Assembly: GCA_041390025.1 (NCBI GenBank)
Contig: JAWKQR010000002.1
Span: 124,001 to 188,000 of the forward strand
Reading direction: 5' to 3'
Origin: JBFFMO01 sp041390025
GTDB taxonomy: Bacteria; Myxococcota_A; Bradymonadia; Bradymonadales; Bradymonadaceae
DNA length: 64,000 nt
In this document: positions 45,948-53,953 of the stretch, piece by piece
Layout: each line of letters begins with the position of its first letter
How positions within the stretch are numbered: the stretch's first letter is position 1
Program-made: the position numbers and the translations under genes
The notes under the pieces: generated by a model
The model's input: the letters and a program-made list of their open reading frames with translations, nothing else
Databases searched by the model: none
Told to the model about the DNA's origin: nothing

Positions 45948-46568
45948 ATGTTGTGTGTTGAGGCATTAAAACGGGACGTGGGTGGCAGGACGTTGTTTCA
46001 CGGCCTGAGTTTCGCGCTCGCCGATGGGGAGAGCCTCGCGCTGTCGGCCCCGTCGGGGTTCGGGAAGTCGCAGATCTTGCGATGCATCGCGCACTTGGTC
46101 CCCTACGACGGCACCATTACTTTTGATGGAAAGACGGCGGTCCAGACCGGCATCACGCGGTGGCGACGCGACATTGTGTATTGTCCCCAGACGCCTCCCA
46201 CGTATCCGGGAAGCCCGGCGGACTTGGAACAAACGATTGCGCGATTTGCGGCACAGGCCGGGGCCGAACATGTGTCGGTGCACGAGATCACGCGGTCGTG
46301 GAAGGTCGACGATCTGTGGCACAAACCTTGGTCGACCTTGTCCGGCGGCGAGGCTCAACGTGCCGCGCTCGCGCTGGCGTTGTCGACGCGCCCTCGGCTG
46401 TTGTTGCTTGACGAGCCGACGTCGGCCTTGGATTCGGCCACACGGGACCTCGTCGAAGAGCGCCTTGAGGGTGTCAGCGCGATCTGGGTGACGCACGACG
46501 TCGCACAAGCGCAGCGCGTGGCCACACGCGTGCTGGAACTTGAGCCGTACGGGGTCCACCATGGATGA
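45948..46568 (+). CDS. fetA: Iron-export ABC transporter ATPase
   Basis: 206 residues, a small ABC ATPase of the YbbL/FetA type. Walker A SAPSGFGKSQIL (about 33-44), Q-loop YCPQTPPTYPGS, signature LSGGEAQRAALALAL, Walker B LLLLDEPTSALD, switch His in VTHDVAQ. The ATG at 45948 (MLCVEALKRDVGG) is better than the TTG 21 bases upstream. Its end overlaps the fetB start by 8 bp. FetAB exports iron and protects against peroxide-linked iron stress in E. coli; the same role is likely but not shown here. Confidence 0.87.
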   Translation: MLCVEALKRDVGGRTLFHGLSFALADGESLALSAPSGFGKSQILRCIAHLVPYDGTITFDGKTAVQTGITRWRRDIVYCPQTPPTYPGSPADLEQTIARFAAQAGAEHVSVHEITRSWKVDDLWHKPWSTLSGGEAQRAALALALSTRPRLLLLDEPTSALDSATRDLVEERLEGVSAIWVTHDVAQAQRVATRVLELEPYGVHHG

Positions 46569-47352
46569 GATCATCCACATCGGCCCGTGGAGCGTCGCCG
46601 GAGCGGCCGCGTTGATCATCGCCAATGCCGTCGTGTCGTTCTGGCTGCGCCTTGGGATGGAGAAAAAGATCTTGGTGGGCGCGGTTCGCGCCGTCATTCA
46701 GCTGATCTTGCTCGGGTACCTGCTCGTGCCGGTGTTTCACTTCAAGCACTGGGGATTTGTGCTCGGCATTGCGCTGGTCATGGTGATCGTGGCAGCTCGA
46801 GAGTCCGTGCGCCGTTCCAAACGGACGTACAAAGGGGCTTGGTGGGATATGTTTGTGACGCTCGCGCTGGCCACCTCCGTCACGTCGTTGTTCGGCACCG
46901 CTGTGCTCGTCGGCGTCGACCCGTGGTGGACGCCGCGCTACTTCATCCCGTTGCTCGGGATGTTGCTTGGCAATGTGCTCAACGGCATCACGATTGGGCT
47001 GGATGCCACGCTGCGTGAGCTCGACGAAGGCCGCAGCCGCATCGAAGGGCGGCTCGCGTTCGGGGCGACTTGGTGGGAGGCGTGCCAGCCCGCTGTCGCC
47101 GAGGCCGTTCGGCTGGCCATGATGCCCACCCTCAACATGATGAATGTCGTTGGAATTGTGAGCATCCCCGGCATGATGACGGGTCAGCTCCTAGGCGGTA
47201 CGGACCCTGAAATCGCGGCCCGCTATCAGATTTTGATCCTGTTCATGATCGCGGCGACGGTTGCGGTCGGGACCGTGGCGTCGGCGATTGTTTCGGCGCG
47301 ACGTTTGTTCGACGACGAACATCGCCTGCGGCTCGAACGACTCGATCCCTAA
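46561..47352 (+). CDS. fetB: Iron-export ABC transporter permease
   Basis: 263 residues, about seven membrane helices. Typical FetB (UPF0014, YbbM) landmarks: WLRLGMEKKILVGAVRAVIQLILLGYLL, RYFIPLLGMLLGNVLNGITIGLDATLRELD, then NMMNVVGIVSIPGMMTGQLLGGTDPEIAARYQILILFMIAA. It overlaps fetA by 8 bp, so the pair is one transporter. The stop overlaps the convergent RelA/SpoT-like gene by 4 bp (CTAA). Confidence 0.93.
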   Translation: MDEIIHIGPWSVAGAAALIIANAVVSFWLRLGMEKKILVGAVRAVIQLILLGYLLVPVFHFKHWGFVLGIALVMVIVAARESVRRSKRTYKGAWWDMFVTLALATSVTSLFGTAVLVGVDPWWTPRYFIPLLGMLLGNVLNGITIGLDATLRELDEGRSRIEGRLAFGATWWEACQPAVAEAVRLAMMPTLNMMNVVGIVSIPGMMTGQLLGGTDPEIAARYQILILFMIAATVAVGTVASAIVSARRLFDDEHRLRLERLDP

Positions 47353-48425
47353 AAGTCGAGAAGGGGCCCGAGCACACGGCGCATCACCGCATCCTTCTGG
47401 CGCGCCTTGTACATTTCGTGGCCCGCCAAACCCTCGCGGCTTTGCTGGTAGCTGTTTTCGTCCAAGATCTGGATTTCGTACGGGAAGAAAAACTGTATCT
47501 CTTCGCCCCCATCTTGGCTTGGAATGCGGATGAGCTGCCGGCATGTGAATTGAATCGAGTGGTAAGCGACCGCGCTAAACGGGTTGTACGAAGGCTCCGC
47601 GGGGCCAGGGAACGGCCGTCCACGTGCGGCCTCACGAAGGCGCGTGATCTGTTCTTCGGGTGTGATGACCCCGAGCGCCACGAGGCTCTCGGTTCGGTCG
47701 ATCTCTTTGAGCGCCCAATCGAGGTCGAGCAGCGTGTTGCGAGACCGACTTGGCTTGATGTTCGCGAACATCACGACGTTGTTCGTGCGCAGGTATTTGA
47801 CGACCATCAGGGCGTCGAAGCGTTCGCGAGTGATGAAACGAACGCCGATGCGGTCGAAGATGTCGGCCGCGACGTTCTCGGCCTTGTGCAACAGTTTCAC
47901 GACCACGGAACTTAGCGGTTTGGACGGTTTGACCTCGAAGTCCACGAGCGGAATTCCGAGGTCTCCTCCCAGCGACAGCCCGGTCTCATCGAGCGTGAGA
48001 TGGGGTTCGAACCGCTTTAAAACCTGCTGGCGAATCGTGTCCGCATAACGGTCGTTGAAATACGAGTGGGCGTGCGCCACGGTGTGCATCACACGAAGGG
48101 TCGAACAGGCCCACGACTGGCGCGCTCCCGAGGGCTCTGACGCCCACAACAGAAGTTGGCGAACGTCGGTGCACTCGCGAATCTCGTTAGGGATTTCGAG
48201 CGCAATCTCGTCGATGAGCGATTCCTCGATAAACGCGATCGACTGGCGTCGAAAACTCTCGACCTCCAGCCGGTGCGAAGGTCGCGACCAGTCGAACCCG
48301 TAACAATCCAAAAACTGCTCGGCGTCAGAAACACTGCGCAGCAACAGTCGCGGGACATCGATGGCGGACTCGCCCCCGATGATCGCGCGTGTCAAATCCC
48401 AAGGCGAACCATCAAGTGACAGCAT
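47349..48425 (-). CDS. RelA/SpoT-fold-like conserved protein (possibly TIGR04552 type)
   Basis: 358 residues. The segment KLLHKAENVAADIFDRIGVRFIT resembles the D-x-x-G-x-R motif of (p)ppGpp synthetases, and the later VAYHSIQFTCRQLIRIP ... FFPYEIQILDENSYQQSREGLAGHEMYKA parallels the synthetase pattern 'Y-x-S-x-H ... E-x-Q-I ... H-x-Y-K'. That suggests a divergent nucleotidyltransferase fold. The length and layout agree with a conserved family of myxobacterial proteins that I think is TIGR04552. Whether it makes (p)ppGpp is unknown. No HD hydrolase domain or TGS/ACT domain is present. Cytosolic. Confidence 0.6.
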   Translation of the reverse strand: MLSLDGSPWDLTRAIIGGESAIDVPRLLLRSVSDAEQFLDCYGFDWSRPSHRLEVESFRRQSIAFIEESLIDEIALEIPNEIRECTDVRQLLLWASEPSGARQSWACSTLRVMHTVAHAHSYFNDRYADTIRQQVLKRFEPHLTLDETGLSLGGDLGIPLVDFEVKPSKPLSSVVVKLLHKAENVAADIFDRIGVRFITRERFDALMVVKYLRTNNVVMFANIKPSRSRNTLLDLDWALKEIDRTESLVALGVITPEEQITRLREAARGRPFPGPAEPSYNPFSAVAYHSIQFTCRQLIRIPSQDGGEEIQFFFPYEIQILDENSYQQSREGLAGHEMYKARQKDAVMRRVLGPLLDF

Positions 48426-48574
48426 GGACGCTCACGTTTTGAGGAACACCCCAATTATCGCACCCACCGCAACCAATCGGCAACCGATAACTTGGTCGCT
48501 CGTGACAACGGAATTGCATCATTTTGGAGACCGGTGCATCCCTTGACCAACTTTTAATGGACACGGAGAAAACC

Positions 48575-49419
48575 ATGAAACTCGCAATCTCAATCGTTCT
48601 GGTCTCGATGCTCGTCGCGTGCGGCGGCAGCTCATCCAACACACAGACGGACAAGCAATACGTCGAAGCGATGGCCAGGAGCACAACCATGACGCGCCCG
48701 TCGCCAACCCCATGAGCGAGGGCGAAAAGCCCGCGAATGTCACAGGGGCGGATGTCAAATACGCCACGGTCGATGGCACCGACGTGTCGGGGTACTATGT
48801 CACCCCAACCGATAAGGCCGACGCGCCGTCGGTGATCATGATCCACGAGTGGTGGGGCCTCAACGACAACATCAAGGCGATGGCCGACAAGCTCGCCGCT
48901 CAGGGCTACAACGTGTTGGCAGTCGATTTGTACCGCGGCACAAGCGCCACCACGCCTGACGACGCGATGAAGACGATGCAGGCGGCCATGGCAAAGCCAG
49001 AGTTGATTCAGGACAACCTCAAACAGAGCATCGCGTTCCTCGAGAGCAAGGGCGCGACAAAGATCGGTGTCATCGGTTGGTGCTTCGGCGGCGGCTGGTC
49101 CCTTCAGACGGGCCTGATCGCCCCGGACAAGATCAATGCGATGGTCATTTACTACGGCCGCGTTGAGACCGACAAAACCAAGCTCGCCGCGCTGAAGATG
49201 CCGATCCTTGGCTTGTTCGCCGCCGAAGACAAGGGCATCCCCGTTGCTGGCGTCAAAGAATTTGAATCGGCACTCGTCGACCTCGGCGCGAACGCTGAGA
49301 TCAAAATTTACCCCGGTGTAGACCACGCTTTCGCGAACCCCTCGGGCAATAACTACTCCGAGGAAGCCGCGCAGGACGCGTGGAAGAAGACGCTTGCGTT
49401 CTTCCAATCCAACCTCTGA
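48575..49419 (+). CDS. Dienelactone-hydrolase-family lipoprotein (frameshift at 48675-48676)
   Basis: About 281 residues. N-terminus MKLAISIVLVSMLVACGGSS: a lipoprotein signal after GGAGAA. Then a His/Glu-rich linker (EHNHDAPVANP) and the alpha/beta-hydrolase domain: VIMIHEWWGLNDNIKAMAD, Cys nucleophile in GVIGWCFGGGWS, Asp in LFAAEDKGIP, His in YPGVDHAFANP. The frameshift is repaired by adding one C at 48675-48676, joining YVEAMA to QEHNHDAP. Most dienelactone hydrolases are cytosolic; this one should be anchored in the periplasm or outer membrane. The substrate is unknown, as chlorocatechol-pathway genes are not nearby. Confidence 0.85.
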
Positions 49420-49501
49420 TCGAACTTTTTTTTGCGGTTCTTAGATCCAACCATGCGGTGATGCGTACCTACTCTCCATCAACACCACGATGGAGACTCC
49501 C

Positions 49502-51151
49502 ATGTTTGTTTCAAAGAAAACCGCTGTCGCCGCACTCCTCCTGACCGCAAGCTGCGCCGCTGACCAAGCTGCCGAAAGCGCGAGGCCCGAAGGGCAAGGT
49601 GCTGTTGCCGCGACCTCGTCCGTAACGACCACCGAGGACTATCGCGAGGCCGAGGAAATGATGCCGGCTGCGCCGGCGCCCATGGCCAAACGCGAATCGC
49701 GGGACGACGCCGAGAAATCAAGAGACGTGAGCACACGTCAGGACGGTGCGGCAGTCCCCGCGAAGTCTGCGCCCAGCGATGCTCCCGAGCCCGAAGCACA
49801 GACTGGCGAAGAGTACACAGACTACGGGGTGAATAAGGCGACCAAGACATCGGAAGATCGGTTCTCGACGTTCTCGATCGATGTGGACACCGGCGCTTAC
49901 ACCATCGCACGTCGCAAGCTCAACGAAGGCCAGCGTCCAAACAAGGCTGGTGTGCGGGTCGAAGAATTCGTGAACTTTTTTGGGTACGATTACCCATCGC
50001 CCGACCGTGGCGCGTTTGGCGTGCATATGGAAGCCGCGTCGAGCCCGTTTACCGCGAAAAATGACACCTACTTGCTGCGAATTGGGGTGCAGGGCAAACG
50101 CATTTCGTCCGCGGAGCGCAAACCCATTCACCTGACCTTCCTCGTCGATGTGTCTGGCTCCATGAGCGACCAAGACAAACTGCCGCTCGCCCAAGAGTCC
50201 TTGAAGATCCTGACGAACAGCCTACGTGAAGGCGATACCGTCGCGTTGGCGACCTACGCCGGTCGTGTCGCCGAGATCCTGCCTCCCACCGGCGTGGAGC
50301 GAAAATCCGAAATCATGCAAGCCATCGACAACCTCCAGTCGGGTGGCGGCACGGGCATGAACTCGGGCATGGAGCTCGCCTACAAATTGGCCCTGACCAA
50401 TTACCAAAAAGACCACGTTAACCGGGTGATCGTGCTGTCCGACGGCGATGCGAACATCGGCCCGATGTCTCATCAGGACATCATCGCCAACATCCAAAAA
50501 TACGTCGAAGAAGGTGTCACGTTGTCGACCATTGGCCTGGGCATGGGGAACTACAAAGACACCATGATGGAGCAGTTGGCGAACAAAGGTAACGGCAATT
50601 ACTACTACGTCGATTCGCGAAAAGAAGCGCTTCGTGTCTTCGGTGAACAGGTCGATGGAACGCTTCAGGTCATCGCGAAGGACGTCAAAATTCAGGTCGA
50701 ATTCGACCCCGAGGTTGTGCCAGAATACCGCCTGATTGGTTACGAAAATCGTGACATCGCCGACAAGGATTTCCGTGACGACAAGGTCGACGCGGGCGAA
50801 ATTGGAGCGGGTCACACGGTGACCGCGCTCTACGAAATCAAAATGAAAAAAGGCGCGAAGCGCAAACTCGCGACGGTTCGCGTGCGCCACAAACAGCCTG
50901 ATGGCTACAAGGCGACCGAGCAAGCCTTTGAATTGACCGACGCCGACGTCCGAGCCCGCGTCGCCGACGCCTCCAAGGACTTCCAGTTTGCTGCCGCGGT
51001 CGCTGCATTTGCCGAGATTCTTCGTGAATCGCCGTACGCCAAAAACATTTCGTTGGATCTCGTCGAAGAAATCGCAAAAGCATCCGCTGGAAATCGCGAG
51101 GATCGCAAGGAGTTCTTGGGCCTCATCAAAAAGGCTCGACGGGTTATCTAA
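49502..51151 (+). CDS. von Willebrand factor A domain lipoprotein, YfbK-like (paralogue 1)
   Basis: 549 residues. ATG at 49502 preceded by GGAG; the upstream in-frame ATG has no RBS. Lipoprotein signal MFVSKKTAVAALLLTASCAA. A Pro/Ala/Glu linker, then a YfbK N-terminal domain (DRFSTFSIDVDTGAYTIARRKLNEGQRPNKAGVRVEEFVNFFGYDYP) and a VWA domain with MIDAS site LTFLVDVSGSMSDQDKLP (DxSxS), TG...MNSG and DGDANIGP. The DUF3520-like C-terminal domain follows (FQFAAAVAAFAEILRES). Metal-dependent binding to protein ligands is expected; the ligand is unknown. Confidence 0.9.
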   Translation: MFVSKKTAVAALLLTASCAADQAAESARPEGQGAVAATSSVTTTEDYREAEEMMPAAPAPMAKRESRDDAEKSRDVSTRQDGAAVPAKSAPSDAPEPEAQTGEEYTDYGVNKATKTSEDRFSTFSIDVDTGAYTIARRKLNEGQRPNKAGVRVEEFVNFFGYDYPSPDRGAFGVHMEAASSPFTAKNDTYLLRIGVQGKRISSAERKPIHLTFLVDVSGSMSDQDKLPLAQESLKILTNSLREGDTVALATYAGRVAEILPPTGVERKSEIMQAIDNLQSGGGTGMNSGMELAYKLALTNYQKDHVNRVIVLSDGDANIGPMSHQDIIANIQKYVEEGVTLSTIGLGMGNYKDTMMEQLANKGNGNYYYVDSRKEALRVFGEQVDGTLQVIAKDVKIQVEFDPEVVPEYRLIGYENRDIADKDFRDDKVDAGEIGAGHTVTALYEIKMKKGAKRKLATVRVRHKQPDGYKATEQAFELTDADVRARVADASKDFQFAAAVAAFAEILRESPYAKNISLDLVEEIAKASAGNREDRKEFLGLIKKARRVI

Positions 51152-51228
51152 CGTGCATCTTTATCCATCCACATTGCATCTTAGATGCGGTTGTGGGGCA
51201 CCCTCCCTGCTTCGCAACCATTGAAAAA

Positions 51229-51262
51229 GCGCCGGTCTGATGACCGGCGCTTTTCTTTTTTT
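51229..51262 (+). terminator. Rho-independent terminator between the two VWA genes
   Basis: A 9-bp perfect stem (GCGCCGGTC, 51229-51237; GACCGGCGC, 51242-51250) with TGAT loop, then a T-rich run. It separates the two paralogues into different transcripts. Confidence 0.92.
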
Positions 51263-51344
51263 GAATTCACAATCTTTTCACATCGCGCGGCCGCGAGGTT
51301 CATGCCGGCAAGGGAATCTGGGTTCACTCAAAACGGAGGAACTC

Positions 51345-52949
51345 ATGGAAAAGAAAAATACAGGCATCGCGATCTTGACGGGAACGGCACTGCTTTGCGG
51401 CATGGGCCTTGTTTCGGCCAAGATCTTTGGGACCACAGTTTCATCGAAATTCAATCATGCAAGCCAGTCGGTGGTTAATGAGGTCACATTTGGCGACGCT
51501 ACAAGTTACTCCTATTCAAGTAGGCCAGCACGGCAGCTGCGTCGCGCGCCGGAACGAACGCACGCGGTCTACCCGAACCCGATTACGCGCGGCGAGTCCA
51601 GTGCGCCAACGTTCCATGATTATGGCACAAATCCGCAGGTGCGAACCGCCGTCGACACCACGTCGACGTTTGCTGCGGACGTCGACACCGCGAGTTACGC
51701 CGTTGCGAGACGCGCGTTGCTGAACAACATGCTGCCATCCCCTGCGTCTGTGCGTGTTGAAGAATTCGTAAACGCCTTTGCTTACCGCGACCCCGCGCCT
51801 ACCGAAGAAGCGCTTACGGCGTATTTGGAAGCCGCGCCGAGCCCGGTCTCTGGCGAGCCCGACACATACATGCTGCGCATTGCGGTCAAGGCTGGCGATG
51901 TGACTTCCGTGGGTCGCAAGCCCTGGAATCTGACGTTTTTGGTGGATACGTCTGGATCGATGCAGGGCCCTGACCGACTCGGTCTTGTGACGGCTGCGAT
52001 CGAAGAGGCAACCTCACACCTCTCGCCGGACGACCGCGTATCCTTGGTGACCTATGCTGGAAACACCCGCGTCGTGATCGAGAACCAACGTCCGTCGAAG
52101 ACCTTGATCACAAACGCCCTCCAGTCCTTGTACGCGCAGGGCGGGACGGACATGGGTTCTGGACTTGAGCTCGCCTATGGGCTCGCGTCGCAAGGCATGG
52201 CGGAAGGACGCGTCAGCCGTGTCATCGTCATGTCGGATGGCGACGCAAACATCGGCAATGTCGGCCACGACGCGATGCTCGCGAGCATTTCGGAATACGC
52301 GAAATCAGGCATCAAAATGACCACGGTCGGGGTCGGCGATAACTTCAACGACGCAGCGATGGAGCAGCTGGCGGATAACGGTGATGGGAACTACGTCTAC
52401 CTCGACGACCGCTCCGAAGTAGAGCGCGTTTTCGGCGATAATCTGGCGATGTGGATGCAAGACGTGGCGTCGGACACCAAAATCCAGGTCGAATTCGACC
52501 CGGCAGCGGTATCGACCTGGCGCCAGATTGGCTACGAAAATCGCGCCATGGCGGACTCCGAGTTTCGCAACGACAAAAAGGACGGCGGTGAACTGGGTGC
52601 GGGGCACTCCGTGACGGCGCTGTACGAAATCAAACTCAACGGTACGCCAAGCGACGAGATGGCGACCGTGCGCCTGCGATACCGCCCCGAGGGCGCAAAA
52701 AACGTCGTGGAACGACAGATCAGCATGAGCACCAAATCCGTCAAACGCAGCCTTGGTCAAGCCAGCGATGACCTGAAGTTTAGCGCTGCTGTCGCGAGTT
52801 TTGCGCTGATGCTCAAACGCGCTCCCGAAGCGAAATATGTCACCCCTGAATTGATCGAAGAGCTCGTGTCATCGGGCACTGGCGCTCGGGCTGCGGAGTT
52901 CGCAAACTTGGTGCGGCAAACGAAGCGACTTTGGGCGCGCCGCGCCTAG
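51345..52949 (+). CDS. von Willebrand factor A domain protein, YfbK-like (paralogue 2)
   Basis: 534 residues. ATG at 51345 behind GGAGGA. N-terminal signal or membrane segment (TGIAILTGTALLCGMGLVSA), no lipobox Cys at the cleavage site, so it differs from paralogue 1 in how it is anchored. YfbK N-terminal domain (STFAADVDTASYAVARRALLNNMLPSPASVRVEEFVNAF), VWA MIDAS FLVDTSGSMQGPDRLG, GGTDMGSGLELAYG, SDGDANIG, then VTALYEIK and FSAAVASFALMLKRAPEAK. The two share most landmarks and are clear paralogues. It ends 1 bp from the convergent lipoprotein gene. Confidence 0.9.
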   Translation: MEKKNTGIAILTGTALLCGMGLVSAKIFGTTVSSKFNHASQSVVNEVTFGDATSYSYSSRPARQLRRAPERTHAVYPNPITRGESSAPTFHDYGTNPQVRTAVDTTSTFAADVDTASYAVARRALLNNMLPSPASVRVEEFVNAFAYRDPAPTEEALTAYLEAAPSPVSGEPDTYMLRIAVKAGDVTSVGRKPWNLTFLVDTSGSMQGPDRLGLVTAAIEEATSHLSPDDRVSLVTYAGNTRVVIENQRPSKTLITNALQSLYAQGGTDMGSGLELAYGLASQGMAEGRVSRVIVMSDGDANIGNVGHDAMLASISEYAKSGIKMTTVGVGDNFNDAAMEQLADNGDGNYVYLDDRSEVERVFGDNLAMWMQDVASDTKIQVEFDPAAVSTWRQIGYENRAMADSEFRNDKKDGGELGAGHSVTALYEIKLNGTPSDEMATVRLRYRPEGAKNVVERQISMSTKSVKRSLGQASDDLKFSAAVASFALMLKRAPEAKYVTPELIEELVSSGTGARAAEFANLVRQTKRLWARRA

Positions 52950-52950
52950 G

Positions 52951-53937
52951 TCAGGGCATCTCGAAACACAGGACATAGGTGTCGCCCATCATGTTCGAAT
53001 CCATCGGGAAGGTGCGAGTTTCACACAGAAGCTCCCCTTCCCGAAATGCGTTGTAAATGGATACGTCGTCTACGGTCTGGCCGATCTTTGTTCCGTCCCG
53101 AAGGGCTACGCCGGTGTGTTTGGGAACGATGACCGGTTGAGCCCCGACCAATGAGCCCAACAGACCGCCGATGCCCAACGTGGCCTGACCGTCCGAGTCA
53201 TCGGGTCGCGACAGCGTAAAACAAGCCTCGTCGATGAACACGCGACCGTCGGCGTGGGTCATCCCGTCCACAGAATAGTAAGACGACTTCTTGCCCGACG
53301 CGTCTTTCCACGCGATGAACGAACCCACCGGAAACGGGGTGTCGAGTTTGTCGAGCCGACCAAAACCCCGGTTGCGTTTGCGTGGTGTGAATGAACTCGC
53401 CACTTCGGCCCCTGCAGCTGGCCACACCGTGTTTGCATACACGACCTGACCATCGATGAACTCCGCGCCTGGGTGGGCGACCACGCTCCACCCGTTGCGT
53501 TCTCCGAGGTCGATGTCCTTGGCCACCACCGGAACCAGCGCGTCGAATCCAACCCAAAAACTGAGGTCCATTTTCTCGAAGCCATCTGCGCCTTGGTGGC
53601 AGCTGCCGTCGACGCGAGTGCGCGTCTTGACCTGCACCGAGCCGCCCCGGATGTCCCCGAGCTCAAACACCACGTTCTCTTTCTGGCTGACCTGAAACAC
53701 CTGCTGCGTACGGGCGCTGTCTGCGTAGAGCGCCGCGCCGCGCGCAACCACGACGTGTGTTCCATCGCCGATATCGGGTGGGAGGTTGGCGCGTGCTTTT
53801 TCGACGGCATCTTGGGTGATCAGCGGTTTGATAGGTCTGTCGGCCGCCTCGGGAGCCGCGCTGCACGCGCTCAAGAGAACAATCGCGAGCACGGCTCTTT
53901 TCGCGCCCCCGGTTTCGTGCAAACTTGTCGCGCCCAT
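52951..53937 (-). CDS. Lipoprotein of unknown function
   Basis: 328 residues. Start MGATSLHETGGAKRAVLAIVLLSACSA (ATG at 53937): signal helix and lipobox LLSA-C. The mature part is beta-rich (HVVVARGAALYADSARTQQVF; VVFELGDIRGGSVQVKTRTRVDGSCH) with a second Cys late (EACFTLSRPDD; ETRTFP...LCFEMP). The region HVVVARGAALYADSA resembles an SH3-like start. An upstream in-frame ATG at 53979 lies inside the opposite sulfatase gene. The start codons of this gene and the sulfatase are only 16 bp apart, so the promoter of each must lie inside the other gene. Confidence 0.72.
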   Translation of the reverse strand: MGATSLHETGGAKRAVLAIVLLSACSAAPEAADRPIKPLITQDAVEKARANLPPDIGDGTHVVVARGAALYADSARTQQVFQVSQKENVVFELGDIRGGSVQVKTRTRVDGSCHQGADGFEKMDLSFWVGFDALVPVVAKDIDLGERNGWSVVAHPGAEFIDGQVVYANTVWPAAGAEVASSFTPRKRNRGFGRLDKLDTPFPVGSFIAWKDASGKKSSYYSVDGMTHADGRVFIDEACFTLSRPDDSDGQATLGIGGLLGSLVGAQPVIVPKHTGVALRDGTKIGQTVDDVSIYNAFREGELLCETRTFPMDSNMMGDTYVLCFEMP

Positions 53938-53953
53938 CTGGCGTGGAGGCTTT

